Shown: in pieces, positions 55,201-63,770 of the stretch
Position numbering within the stretch: the first letter of the stretch is position 1
Layout of the letters: each line of letters begins with the position of its first letter
The notes under the pieces: model-generated
Told to the model about the DNA's origin: nothing
Databases searched by the model: none
What the model saw: only the letters and a program-made list of their open reading frames with translations
Translations under genes and position numbers: made by a program
Origin: Picocystis sp. L7
Taxonomy: Eukaryota; Chlorophyta; Picocystophyceae; Picocystales; Picocystaceae
Direction: 5' to 3'
DNA: 64,000 nucleotides
Assembly: GCA_020975725.1 (NCBI GenBank)
Contig: QXJR01000005.1
Coordinates: 558,001 to 622,000, forward strand

Positions 55201-56600
55201 GCCAGCTGAGTCAAGGACCCTTTCGGTTGCGACTCTCGTAGGAAGTCGAACAAGTCCATCGCACTGTTGAATAGCTTATGAGCCTCGGCTGGAGAGAGCG
55301 CGGCCATGCTACGCAAGCTCTCGCTGCGGTCTCTTACAAAGCCCGCAATCTCACGTTGCCGCTCAAGCTCAATGCGTTCCCGCTCTTTCTCGATGGCCAC
55401 CTCACGGTAGGCGAGCTCGTGTTCACAAAGCTTTTCGAGTCGGGCGAGGTCTTGCATCATGTGGGTGCGAGACCTCTGGATGGAGTGTTTCTTCTCTTCG
55501 GAGGTAGCAGTAGCTGCTCTTCGGGCGAGCAAACGGCACTCGCGGGAGTAGGAGTTTTTCAACTCCTTGACGGCTTGAAGCTCGTCGTCGGTGAGTCGAC
55601 GTGGGTCGGCTCCCCACTCCATGATCCAAACGGGTAGAGGCCGATTCACGTAGCGGAGTGTCTCCTCCACGTGTGGATCCTGCAAGTCCTTCAGAGGACC
55701 TTGCTTGGCTCGGGCCTCCCCTTCGTCGGAGAGAAGATTCTCGAGGTGGATGGGCCTTAGGCTCTCATCCTCACTCTCATCCATGGACTTGGTCCCTGAT
55801 CCCTCGGCCGGGGGCAGAGCCTCTCTCGCTCGGTTTGCCCTGGCCCGGGGCTTGCCGGGATCGGTAGCCAATGGGGCTGCCCCAACAGGGGATCCAGCCA
55901 ACGGCGAGCCCCCAACAGGGGCGTCTGCCTGGAGCGAGCTCCCAGATCCTGCTTCGGCCAATGGCGAGCCAGGATGAGGGGCATCAGCCAATCGGATCGT
56001 TCGATCAACGTCGCCGCGCGCGCGCGCGATGGAGCGCGCATGATCGGCACGATCGGTGCGACCGACGGGCCGATCGGCGCGTGCGACGGGTCGAACAGTA
56101 GCCTCGGAGGCACGGCGCAGTTTCCGTGCGTCCGAGGAGGCCAGATCGGCTTTCGCAGCCGATCTTTTGGCCTTCTTCCCACGGTGCTCGAGGGTTTCGA
56201 AACCCTCGAGCGCACCGTCGTCCGGAGACGCCATGGCCAAGGCCGTGGGGGTGCGAACGGTTTCGTTAGCCTCTCGACCACCTCCAGAAGCACGAGGCTT
56301 CTTCTGCTGGGAGGTGGGAGCGGCGAGCGTGGCTTTCGGAGCCATTTCTCGCTCTTTTTCGTTCGCCTCCTCCACGAAACCCTCGCGAGCGGTTCGTGGA
56401 GGCACGGCGCCTCTCTCCGGGCGCGCGCGAGATCGCTCGGCGTCGGCATTGCCGACAGCCACCACCGCAGGAGCGGCGAGGGGACGTTGGCCGTCGGCGA
56501 TGCCGACACGTCCCTCGCTCTTTACTTTTTTCTTCGCCATCGTCTTCGCCGCCACTCGCGGGCGGAAACTCGTTGAACGGTGTGGCGCTTGCGCGCCCAC
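48747..56600 (-). CDS. second Gypsy Gag-Pol polyprotein with extra modules
   Basis: About 2.6 k codons. The first Met of the frame lies in the 5' LTR; MAKKKVKSEG, 20 codons on at 56540, is the likelier start. A basic, Ala/Arg-rich N-terminus of several hundred residues precedes the Gag capsid domain (WLQSVRDFTSGHSDKEEAQV, near 54.8 kb). Then protease (AFVDTGATHNFIS, 53.68 kb), reverse transcriptase (YMDDILIHS, 52.56 kb) and RNase H (VETDASKIATGAI, 52.1 kb). Next comes a diverged Rossmann-like segment at the place of the methyltransferase in the other Gypsy (51.75-51.35 kb). Then integrase (HFGAQRTYEQC, LTDNGPRFREL, GGVEVQHRT; 50.95-50.3 kb) and a chromo/Tudor-like module (YVIRWTDG, 49.38 kb). 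A final DLFAS...PWFP module (49.08-48.75 kb) resembles the segment after RNase H in DIRS-type elements. It looks whole. Confidence 0.93.
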   Translation of the reverse strand: MGAQAPHRSTSFRPRVAAKTMAKKKVKSEGRVGIADGQRPLAAPAVVAVGNADAERSRARPERGAVPPRTAREGFVEEANEKEREMAPKATLAAPTSQQKKPRASGGGREANETVRTPTALAMASPDDGALEGFETLEHRGKKAKRSAAKADLASSDARKLRRASEATVRPVARADRPVGRTDRADHARSIARARGDVDRTIRLADAPHPGSPLAEAGSGSSLQADAPVGGSPLAGSPVGAAPLATDPGKPRARANRAREALPPAEGSGTKSMDESEDESLRPIHLENLLSDEGEARAKQGPLKDLQDPHVEETLRYVNRPLPVWIMEWGADPRRLTDDELQAVKELKNSYSRECRLLARRAATATSEEKKHSIQRSRTHMMQDLARLEKLCEHELAYREVAIEKERERIELERQREIAGFVRDRSESLRSMAALSPAEAHKLFNSAMDLFDFLRESQPKGSLTQLARSAFQESALDLLVDPLHEESQGPRDKFIERALVRAGVVEEPHEMRPLTATALDPERITRATLPLPPTFDGTKLDRHSLRDWLQSVRDFTSGHSDKEEAQVALAARYLIGSAQRFYKLATQAHPPTTWKQFSSVLRRHYYPDDVGWECVLELARGYQRQGESAEDFYLRMRKEVEGAMESTDPFLRALRTPDGQRRFWEQFFLIMFRAKLRPQLGRLLDNHIRHAQRVGQEIVNGEQLLREVKHFEGQLPSEPQGHQGGGKGKGKSPLMPPLTKGPTYARMAGSGSGQPRYAPSPAPQGLPQEAMVQIPASALTFGQLQAAQGWTRPQGAPPQAPMAPHQRAFKPGGKKKTRRGTSAQKGRLWSSEVSEETHEAFDDSNLMTDGELLTMSVPRQRKRTHVSPPCRATYREAPKCALCNRTLDNCACENRYPCPPPLHTSVPVETPKVDAPPEFPLSPGEFHSPLHSTPLSANLPSTIGTLCEFSSGLCTSMVVMLSIAGLSAKAFVDTGATHNFISCRFHDRVCQADPSGRTSTPKRENLTYRLGVGETLHKAPVVNLTFTIDKEKVERPFAVCPLNTYDVVLGMDFLVSFHASLEFPRNVLTFRHQGRKHELRGDSNFASKHGMDAFCSMQEAAQILRSSRKAREGSLFVLIQRLPDLEHEEDDLGKRIASLTLSEDHSLTSQGKKRLDKLLHKYASVFRGKEESFALPPERVSGEVCRIPLDVAKDGPKSRPPIRLSPEKTKACRELIDQLLKDGKMAHSPGSPFGAPVLLIPKKDGRYRIVFDYRMLNNLTIKDKYPLPLIDDLLLDLSTSKFFSSFDVKDGFYNMLVAPEDQYKTACVTPFGQFVWRVMPMGLANAPSIFQRMMNRIVSPLTNTKAYMDDILIHSGSEADHLDHLEAFFQRCKAEHIVLAKEKTALFKKALDYAGFHIGDGRVMMQKRLVEKIENFPRPTSIKENQSFLGLCNYYSSFIKDFPTLAAPLSDINRKAFKGDFVGSWTEVQEDAFQRLKAALVQEPVLVQYDPNRETRVETDASKIATGAILSQLHEDGKWHPVAYYGRKFNDAQRNYSTAEQETLAILQSLVKWKHLLQGRSFTVLTDNTASKYLQTKNADQLSSREIRWLDALAEFTPFEVQYRQGVANPGADALSRTDWDRGQVFRVLHVGPPAEDLIPSLEEILLIEPMLSLDLAVIGTFRSKAARERWMLQYDRARLKAPVRWRTSRPLRFETTSLAEVANRKRLPQAHVVLLADDKHLDLPACDRLLSRLPASTHVIHSATYNGTCARATKSYRLASGLTVRTTLQVNPGTDLRLITLADLLRRSMPLLTIPALVQPPPGPALRAMGGSLEIPSVDPQEEDLYTLVQRAGEKDKAYQALVASPPTKHEVRDNLVWRIDPETDRVCLVVPNDVAVRQRLVDRVHADAHFGAQRTYEQCRQHFVWQGMKSYIIDFVRTCPRCQLLKPSNRPAKHLVHMQEIFPYPFHTIAVDEVVGLPATSRGHNAVLTVTCRFSKYALYFPMHTDWTTHDVAKVLMDRVIHQFGSPRVVLTDNGPRFRELFDQFLIELGAKHKSGAPYHSQTQGGVEVQHRTLLSTLRALATSRPDVEWDELLQTASFSYNTSVHRVTGYSPHYVLFGTNASLPWTYSLLRENADPACKRLHSLFDARRELYAQVQKRHALYQKQVEDRLNRQRQVRRFRVGDKVKLQRGLKSSRDKGKLESYFVGPYTIGEVLPKGAYRLVLPDGTRHSATVNIERLHPWHESDHSKFPHRELTPEPQTVPLPNGSEETRFQVERFYIRDWTTFPPRYYVQFACSADAPLHEHRGFVEETSDLIDHVCEIEELLGHFPEQGITARNKSRVSRYKSKFYHQKRPILKDTWPYALPYTSLRKPRFAKPPSTNLVGQVVQARFLLELMDGSTRLEFWTGLVERFRKAAKSSPAAYVIRWTDGATSSYRPDDAHTILFDPVAAVYGQASLVSPEPLDDRAELRLMVVREGVAPSPLETPVLPRLSFDDEEYALNREAFERFSIIFGPFTWDLFASPNNTQCPAFFTRETNALAQEWASLGNLWAHPPCCLIDSVISKLEAEPRALVTMITPHWPKAPWFPRLQHLATYQEVLGRHEGIFSDAQGRPLPSPHWDVLLSHVPRRMQGQD

Positions 56601-57344
56601 CTCCTTTTCCTGTGGCGCGAAGACGACGAGGGTGGTGGCGTCGGCGTGCGTTCGCGCTCGTTCGCTCGTGCGTTCGTGTCGCCGCGGTGCTCGAGACCGT
56701 TGGGCGGAACGTTGAGGAACGTTGTTGTTGTTTTCGTTCCCCTCCGCCGCAATTAATATTACATCTTAACTCCATTGGGGAATCCGCCCGTGGCTAAGCC
56801 ACGTATTTATCCGGTTCATCGGCCACAGAGCCCTTATTAGAAAGGGGGACAAACCGGTCCCTATTCGGGTTAGTCCTGGCCCTGCATCCGCCTAGGGACA
56901 TGGCTAAGGAGGACGTCCCAGTGAGGGGAAGGCAAGGGCCTTCCTTGGGCATCCGAGAATATTCCCTCATGCCTCCCTAGTACCTCCTGGTAGGTAGCGA
57001 GATGCTGCAAGCGAGGGAACCAGGGAGCCTTTGGCCAATGCGGAGTGATCATGGTCACAAGGGCTCTAGGTTCGGCCTCCAGCTTGCTTATCACGGAGTC
57101 AATTAGGCAACAGGGTGGGTGTGCCCATAGGTTGCCAAGACTAGCCCATTCTTGGGCGAGAGCATTGGTCTCCCGTGTAAAGAAGGCCGGACATTGGGTG
57201 TTGTTTGGCGAGGCAAACAAGTCCCAAGTGAATGGCCCGAATATAATTGAGAACCTCTCAAAAGCCTCACGATTGAGTGCATATTCCTCATCGTCGAAGG
57301 ACAACCTCGGCAAGACAGGTGTCTCGAGAGGGCTGGGCGCAACA
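56581..57344 (-). repeat. second Gypsy 5' LTR
   Basis: 764 bp, TG...CA on the plus strand. Because the LTR includes the end of the polyprotein, it repeats the DLFAS module, giving a 163-codon minus frame (56870-57361) upstream of the element's own start. As in the other Gypsy, the base sequence next to it lacks a TGG primer-site start. Confidence 0.9.
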
Positions 57345-57348
57345 GAGT

Positions 57349-57559
57349 GTAATGCATGCATTCAAGGCGTGGCCCCTTAGGCCCAAGTAGCCGCCACAAT
57401 GCCTACGTGGCATTGTGGATCGGGTATTCTATCCACAACCGCGGTCGACCGTGCGGCTGTCCTGGTCGGAGGGGACGACCTGCACGACCAGTCCCTCCGA
57501 GAATAAACTCCACAGAACTAGTCCTGCACTTCACTTTTCAATACTATCTCCGCAATCCA
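57349..57559 (-). repeat. remaining part of the truncated Copia LTR (probable)
   Basis: By position this is the continuation of the LTR that begins at 48347 and was split by the second Gypsy. It is GC-rich with a GTGGCATTGTGG stretch and a CA at 57540 that could be the outer LTR end. No independent copy is present to confirm it. Confidence 0.4.
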
Positions 57560-58470
57560 ATAGGTCTCGAATTCGATGGTTGTATTGGGCTCGACAAAGA
57601 CGAATCTGCTTCCCTTGGAACATCCCATAGTTGGTCACTAATGCACTCAAAAATTTTGTGACGATATTGAAGCAAAAATCTATGGAAAGCCGTCTTGGCA
57701 ACAAATGGTTTCCACTATTTGGATCCTGCGGTGGTTCACCTTTCCAATGCCATTGATGTTCCCTTTTTGGAATCTTGGCAGTATTTCCGTGATCGGTTCC
57801 CTACTTGATTGCAAGGAGGAAGAATTTGGAAAGCATGGTGAAACGATGTAATCGGCATTGTTCACAATCCATTAATTCACCATTCCGATGTGTTGCATAC
57901 CTTAACTATCTCGGGACACCTATCGTGTCCCGATTTGTATCAAACCAATTAGGATCATCTAGGAGAGGAGGGACCCTACTTACTACTATGGACACCACTC
58001 GGTTCCCCGGTAGGGTCTCTAGAGAATCCCCCCTTTTTATTGACCTGAAGTGACCCCAAACAAGCCCGGGACTGCCCCTTATCATTGTAGGGCGAGGAAG
58101 GGTCGAGGATCATTCCGGGGCAAAGAAAAGCTTTTGCCCCGGAATGAGGGTCCTTGGCTCGCGCCGGTGGGGCCTCACCCCTGGGTAGCAGGTTTCCCAT
58201 CGGTGCAATTCTTGCCTGGGGAGCAATTTTCACCTGCCAGCCCCTCACGCGACCAGGGTGCATGCGAGTGGGGCGCCAGGCTGTCGTACCCATTCAAGGG
58301 ACAGTGCTTATGCCATCTTTGCTTCGTAGTGCATGAGAATCAGTGTGTTTTGAGAGTAAAGACGTCTACTTGCCGTTCCCTCAAAAGAAAAGGAGCGTAG
58401 CAGCACCGTGTGGGAAAACGCTTTGGACGTGAGCCTTTACCTTGCTCACCCCACGGAGGCTTGCGCAAAG
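57560..58470 (+). repeat. dispersed repeat, copy 2
   Basis: Sister of 18050-18904 in the same orientation, with many substitutions and small indels but continuous alignment. It too leads directly into 66-bp-type units, here only a few. Confidence 0.65.
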
Positions 58471-58672
58471 GTGTTAGAGAAGGGACAATGTGTGGTCTCG
58501 TGCTCTCGAGTCAAGTCCATTCCATTTGTCGTAGGTGAGAGAAGGGACAATGTGTCGTCTCGTGCTCTCTAGTCGAGTCCATTCCATGGGTCTTTGTGGG
58601 AGAAAAGGGACAAGAAATGACATTGTTGTTCTCTCGAGTCAAGTCCATTCCATGGGTCGTAGGTGTGAGAGG
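58471..58672. repeat. short degenerate array of the 66-bp unit, about 3 copies
   Basis: Units with GAGAGAAGGGACAATGTG, CTCTCGAGTCAAGTCCATTCC and GTCGTAGGTG. The GTCGTAGGTGAGAGAAG form is also found in the diverged edge unit of the large array (near 25097), so both arrays share an ancestral edge type. Confidence 0.8.
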
Positions 58673-58737
58673 TGTTACGTTGGTGCGCCTGGCTCTCCTT
58701 TGAAACCATGCACCTAGAGTTCCAAGAGTAGTGAGAG
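58673..58737 (+). repeat. LTR start fragment
   Basis: Begins TGTTACG and then matches GCCTGGCTCTCCTATGAAGCC of the LTR at 63116 with few changes. The LTR is cut off by the TIR element starting at 58738. Confidence 0.5.
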
Positions 58738-59522
58738 CACCCCACCGCCACTTGGGGAAAGTGTGAGTCCTCGGCCTTTATATCTACATCAGATTCATCC
58801 GGCGTTCCTTTTTGTCGCGTGCCTGAGCGATTCGACGAGGAGAATCCGAATTTGAACTTTGTTGGTCGTAGATCTCTCGACTTTTGGGTGAACTCGGCGC
58901 GGCTGGCTCGGGGAGTTCTCCAAATTCACCCCTTTTCGGGCATTGTAGCCAGGCGGTTGAACATGCGCTTTATGGCACCGGCGGCATCATTTCTCGATCT
59001 CGTTTTTCTCGTGAACGGGTCCTATTTTGCCGTCTTTCCTTTTCCCGGGTTTGGTGTTCCGGTTCCCTCTGGGCGCTCGGCTGCCATTGGGGAGGTGTGA
59101 AGAAGCGGTGCCGTTTGGGGTCCCCACCACCTACTGGTGGTTTCTCACCTCTAGAAGTTTTGCCAGGCAGACTATGGACGTTTTGAGAGCAACGTTTCAA
59201 AGAACGAGCCGAGATCTACCCAATGAACCATTTTTCGCTCCGTTTAAGCGCATATTCGAAGAGATACGCACATCCAAAGAAAGGAGAACCCGCCAGGGGA
59301 AACGAGGCAGGATCCAGGACCAAAAGACCCTGGGACGTACGCGGGCCTCCCGGCTCTTGCACGGGCCGAACCAGGCGGGGATCCATCGATCAAAACCGTG
59401 CACAACGGAGTGCTCTACAACTTCGATTGGAACGGCAACGTCTGGAAAGGCCCTCCCGAGGCTCCTCGGATCCCGCAGCGAAAACTGCCCTCACCCGATG
59501 AAGATAAAATGGCGGTAGGGTG
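58738..59522 (+). mobile_element. 785-bp TIR element, copy 2
   Basis: Starts CACCCCACCGCCAC and ends GGCGGTAGGGTG, so the right end has drifted. No matching 3-bp duplication is left (GAG left, GGG right). The interior aligns throughout to 28590-29371. Conserved protein-level stretches shared by the two copies include VNSARLA.GVLQIHPF followed by ARRL.MRFMA, then NEP...F..IFEE.R.SKERRTR, then in another frame VLYNFDWN.NV.KGPPEAP. Confidence 0.75.
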
Positions 59523-59821
59523 GGGCGTGCGTATTGCCGAAGTTCCTCCCTGGTCTCGCTTTGTTGCAGAATGGGTATTTGCACCAACCCCGTGAGAGAA
59601 GAACAAACAGGAAGGACTGCTGCTATTGCAGCTAAAATTCAATGGAAATCATTCCAACTTTTACTGCCACTGCACACTGCATCAATTAAGAATAGGTAGG
59701 GATTTCAACGAAACCAGCCAATTAGGTGCGATCCCAAAATCATTACCATCCTCTCCATTCCAAATCGCAGAAATCTTCGCCCGGCTTGGCGTACGAGCTT
59801 GCAACGATCCTAAGTGACTTG
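59523..59821. other. spacer downstream of the GT4-type gene
   Basis: Short 3' flank of the minus-strand glycosyltransferase. No further feature seen. Confidence 0.4.
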
Positions 59822-61243
59822 TCAAATTCCAAGATATTGGCAAAGGATGTTCCTCAACATCTGCCCAGTATACCGTGGGGAGAACTGGGGACAGCAAACA
59901 GTGGGACGTTCTGAGTAACGCCAATGCTGAACGATTGACCCAATGAGCTGTAAATGGATCAATGACTCACTTGCACTTGGTTTCGTGTAGAGTTGGGCAG
60001 CAGGATTGCACAGAACCTCTGGTAGAGAGCCAACTGCTTCGTGTAGCACAGGAGTGCCAAGACAGTTTGCTTCCACCAGAGCAGATCCAAATGTTTCCAT
60101 GTAATTTCCAGGATAAAACACTGCAAGACTACTTGCAACATGCCTACCAAACAAAGAGGAATTCAATGCTCCAACGATGGTAATTTTTTTCATTATGCTG
60201 CTGTTATTCTTAGAAAACCGTTCTACTACAGACTTTGCTGCATGAAGACTGTATCCAGGGGAAAGGATGAACAGTTCATAAGAAGGATCCTGGTTGTCTA
60301 GGTATTCAAAAGCTTCAACAGCATTCACTAACCCCTTCGACGCAGCAGATACAAATACTAACTTGTTTCGTCTGACTCTTGCTTTAGGATTTGCCGCAAC
60401 CTCGTTGGAAATCACAATAGGATTGTAGACGAACGATGCGTAATCTGGCAGCCAAGCTTTGAAATTTCCCTCGATTTCCATGTGAAATTTTGACTTTCCA
60501 TACATAAGGAAAGTACCCATTTGGCGACGCAAATACTTCCAGGAGACGGATGAAAATCCCTTGCTTGTTGGCTTTGGGCGAATGTTTGTACGCATGACAA
60601 TTACATTGCTACCTGCATACAAATGCAAGGTTCTCCGTAGGCCACCAGGTTCGAAGCATCTGCACCTATTGCAAAGACAACTCTCAGTGATGAAAAGCAA
60701 CAAAGATTTTGGATTGCCAACTACTGGGAGAGTGCGACTGACTGTCAGATTGAAACTCAAATCGTATTTAGGTGAAAAGTACTCTATGGAGTATAAATAA
60801 GTCCAAACAATTTCGGGAAAGGCTGCGACTTGCTGAAGAGTATAAAGAATTGCTTTCTCGGATCCTGATAATGCGCTTGTGTTCAGCTGTTCTAATTGTA
60901 GGGATCGGTCAATGATCCACAAGGCCTCAGAAACTGATGACAGCTTACATTCGGTAGATGCCGGTTCGAACGGATCAAGAGTTCCACCAGCGTTGGCGAC
61001 CGTTGTCGCTACTCCCAAACAGACAATCAGCAGGTCAATAAAGGATGTTACTCCCGTGGCTGACGGGGCATGGTGAAGCGCCGTTCTCCTTGACTTGAAT
61101 ACTCTTCGTCCATTCTTTTCCTTCTTGACTTGGTTGTCATAGACGGTGCTCCGGAGCAAACAGGAGGTCGCTACCGATGTAGGTGACACTTGACTCATCG
61201 CACTGTCTTTACGGCTACGGATGTATAGTGTAACGAAGGTCAT
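59822..61243 (-). CDS. GT4-type glycosyltransferase, membrane-anchored
   Basis: 473 residues from the ATG at 61243 (the frame opens slightly further back at a GTG) to a TGA. A basic N-terminal tail precedes a hydrophobic segment, residues about 64-86 (FIDLLIVCLGVATTVANAG), which would anchor it as a type II Golgi protein. The C-terminal half is a GT-B fold: NKLVFVSAASKGLVNAVEAF, where retaining GT4 enzymes begin the donor-binding domain, then YELFILSPGYS, ITIVGALN, and METFGSALVEANCLGTPVL, whose E-x7-E is the donor-site signature of GT4. A nucleotide-sugar-dependent transfer onto a surface glycan is likely; donor and acceptor are unknown. The N-terminal acceptor domain (residues 100-270, with paired Cys in CLCNRCRC) is family-specific and not recognised. 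No intron. A TATA-like TTTTATA lies about 75 bp upstream of the ATG. Confidence 0.78.
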   Translation of the reverse strand: MTFVTLYIRSRKDSAMSQVSPTSVATSCLLRSTVYDNQVKKEKNGRRVFKSRRTALHHAPSATGVTSFIDLLIVCLGVATTVANAGGTLDPFEPASTECKLSSVSEALWIIDRSLQLEQLNTSALSGSEKAILYTLQQVAAFPEIVWTYLYSIEYFSPKYDLSFNLTVSRTLPVVGNPKSLLLFITESCLCNRCRCFEPGGLRRTLHLYAGSNVIVMRTNIRPKPTSKGFSSVSWKYLRRQMGTFLMYGKSKFHMEIEGNFKAWLPDYASFVYNPIVISNEVAANPKARVRRNKLVFVSAASKGLVNAVEAFEYLDNQDPSYELFILSPGYSLHAAKSVVERFSKNNSSIMKKITIVGALNSSLFGRHVASSLAVFYPGNYMETFGSALVEANCLGTPVLHEAVGSLPEVLCNPAAQLYTKPSASESLIHLQLIGSIVQHWRYSERPTVCCPQFSPRYTGQMLRNILCQYLGI

Positions 61244-61523
61244 AATCACTCCCACCACGTTCGCCGATTTTCACCGTATCAGTTTCATACCTGTGTCAAT
61301 TCATCAAGATGAAGTATAAAATACCGCTGCGCGCGTGCCACAGTTACTTCTACGGAGAGGCAAAGTTGCTAGGGTTCAGTCGAGCTCCACGCATACATGC
61401 GATTCCAGAAGAATTTCTTTCAGTGGAATTCGTTTGTGGGAAAAAATGAAAAATTGGCCCTCGAAATTCACGAATCTATCCGTTGCCCGGAATTTTCCCA
61501 ACCCCGCAATGTCGAAAAACCCG

Positions 61524-61550
61524 AAAAACGTCCTTATTAAGGACGTTTTT
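61524..61550. repeat. perfect 13-bp inverted repeat
   Basis: AAAAACGTCCTTA, one T, then its exact complement. The centre reads TTATTAA. It may be two transposon ends placed head to head or a footprint; the Harbinger relic starts 190 bp to the right. Confidence 0.8.
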
Positions 61551-61735
61551 GGGGGTGTCCTCTGAGTCGTGAACAAAAGTCGGTCCAAAACCATTATTAC
61601 TCATAGCAAGATTCGTTTTCTTCGCCATATGCTACAAGCAATCGAGCGTCCTCGACCACGGGAGGGCAAGCTCGACCATCCTCGACGGGACGTAGCCCAT
61701 CAAAAGAACGCGGGAAGGGAGATCCACGGGAGGCT

Positions 61736-62795
61736 ATGCCACAGCGGAAATGGAGGGCACTCGAGCTCATGAACGTGACGATGGCGATGCAAGAGATCGA
61801 AGTCATGCGAGACTTCGTCCGGCTCGAGTTCGATGACATGCCGGAGCTACTTGCAGCGATGGAAAAATGTCTAGAAGAGAATTTGGGCGAATGTAGGGCT
61901 GAGGAGAAGGAGCTCATGGCGTGGTGGAATCCTCGTGTCGTGGTTGCAAACGAGGCGCGTTGGATAGACGGGTTCACCAAGGACGAATAGCGAAGGTGCT
62001 TCCGGTTTGGCGCGGATCAACCCAGCGAGCTCATGGGCCTCCTCGAAACCCCAGCGTTCTTGTAGGCGCGAGGCAACACACAACGGTTCCGTGGCTAGGA
62101 GGCCTTCCTCCTCTTGTTGCGTAGGCTTGGGGGACGCGAGAAGGGTGTGCACCATGCGTTTGTGTTCGATCGATCGCCACCTACCCTCTCCGAGATGTAC
62201 AACGTCGTCCTACATCACGTGTGCCAACACGCTAGGGTTGCAATGCGACTCGAAATGTGGGAAGAGGCCCTCCTTTTGTTCGCGGACAATTTGCATGGGT
62301 GTGGTTGTCCATTGCTCCATCGCTTCGGCTTCATTGACGGGACTATGCTTGATATTTACAAGCCAGTAGTTGGACAAAATGCCATGTACAATGGCTGGAA
62401 GAGCAAGCATAAGGTAAAATATCAGTGTGTGGTCTTACCAAATTTCATGATCGGCGATTGGTACGGATTGGCAATTGGCCGTGCCAACAATGCAACGATG
62501 CTGGACGATTCTCATCTTGTTCCTCGACTTGAAGGCATGCGCGCTCGGCTTGGACAACAAACTTGCCTTTACAAAGACAAGGCGTATCCGACCTGCGAGG
62601 TGCTGCTACGCGCGCCGAAGGTGAACAACGCGAACGTGGAAGAACTTCGGCTAGCAAAAAAAATGTCAAAGTATCGAGAAAGCATGGAATGGATATTTGG
62701 AAAGTTGGGTGAGTTGTGGCCTTTTGTCACCGACGTGATGAGGAAAGCAACCGGCTCTCGAGGCACGGGTGAAGAAGATTGCGTGGCGGGGCATT
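61736..62795 (+). pseudogene. PIF/Harbinger (DDE_4) transposase, broken
   Basis: Colinear remains in one frame. The N-terminal part reads WIDGFTKDE, then CFRFGADQPSELMGLL, then EAFLLLLRRLGG, then LSEMYNVVLHHV, the usual lead-in of Harbinger nucleases. The catalytic part has the first Asp in FIDGTM, the Q-x3-Y-x-G-W-K stretch QNAMYNGWKSKHKVKYQ, GRANNATML, the second Asp in YKDKAYP and the Glu in SMEWIFGKLGELWPF. Three in-frame TAG codons (at 61988, about 62062 and about 62095) separate the N-terminal part, and the 3' end is cut by an LTR fragment at 62796. A plain DNA transposon, inactive. The usual Myb-like partner gene is not seen. Confidence 0.82.
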
Positions 62796-63060
62796 TGTTA
62801 CAAAGCGTCTGTGGAGGACGTTGGACACACGGTGGGCACTTGGGACCCTCGACTCTCCACGTGGAGGGAAGACACTCTTCCTTTTCGTTGGGTCCTCTCG
62901 CAGACAGCCAACGCTTTTCCACTCCCCTTCTTCCGGAGGGAGGGCTTGTTCACGACCTCTTCCACGCCTCTTCCGGCGTGCTGATGGTGCGTGTTCTCTG
63001 CTGGTGGTGCACCGCGGACGTCACCTCGTTGAGCAAGTTGACAAGTGTGTTACAACGCAA
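62796..63060 (-). repeat. LTR fragment, inverted
   Basis: Starts TGTTACAAAGCGTC on plus and aligns to the reverse complement of the end of the LTR at 63116-63770 (63700-63770 best), then drifts. It truncates the Harbinger relic. Confidence 0.55.
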
Positions 63061-63115
63061 AGGGGGACTACTATGTCCCCCTCTCTCTTTCTCCCTCACC
63101 GCCTCTCACTAACGG

Positions 63116-63770
63116 TGTTACGCCGGGTAGGCCTGGCTCTCCTATGAAGCCATGCCCCTAGAGTTCCAGGAGCAGTGGGGGGCAGGACCCCGACAATCGG
63201 CCGGTCAATCGAGTGAGCCCCGGACTAATCCCCAGGTTAGTCGGACGGAATAGTCCGAGCGAACCGGACTCAGACCGACCGACCCCCGGGCCAAATCCCC
63301 TCGAAGATTCGAGAAGGGGGTACGAAGGGTGGAGATGTTGTGTGGAAGATTCGGTCGGCTTAGGAGCTGAATCTTGGCCGTCCGATGGATGAGGTAAGCA
63401 ACACGTGACCATCAGCCGCCGCGATTCAGTTGAGGGGGCTACGTACGAACCCCTCAAGCTTCAAGGGGAGGCTCTTAAGGGGCCTCCCTAGCATGTAGTG
63501 GAGGAGAACTTGCTTGACCCCACGACGTCCACGGCGCCTCTCCCACGGATTTTCGCGAGCCATCAGCACTTTCCGCGCCAGAGAAGCAGCGCTCCAAGTC
63601 TCTCCAAGTGCCGGAGGAGGCACAGCCGAGCCAAAAAGGGGACGGACGCCGCTCTCGCCAACGAGAAATGCGCCACCCCAAAGAAGAAGAAACCGCCTCC
63701 ATTTCGTGAGGGGTCGAAGTTTCCAGGAGCAAACCGTGTGTCCAACGTCCTTCACGGACGCTTTGTAACA
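63116..63770 (+). repeat. solo LTR, related to that at 16933
   Basis: About 655 bp, TGTTACGCC to CTTTGTAACA. Flanks ACGG (63112-63115) and GCGG (63771-63774) differ at one base, consistent with a slightly aged 4-bp duplication. Ends match those of the solo LTR at 16933-17658. Confidence 0.6.

Larger units (their letters stand above)
48458..57344 (-). mobile_element. Gypsy LTR retrotransposon, second family, looks whole
   Basis: 8887 bp, reads right to left. LTRs 48458-49221 and 56581-57344, both 764 bp, differing at about one position, so very young. Target duplication GAGT at 48454-48457 and 57345-57348. It inserted into the 5' LTR of the truncated Copia. One uninterrupted polyprotein frame spans the element and overlaps both LTRs. 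Related to the Gypsy at 34178-41599 by its integrase and C-terminal modules. Confidence 0.94.

Noticed and set aside
61736-62795. TAG codon reassignment in this organism
   Set aside because: Only four TAG codons, all in decaying transposons. Random decay explains them; kept only as a low-interest check.
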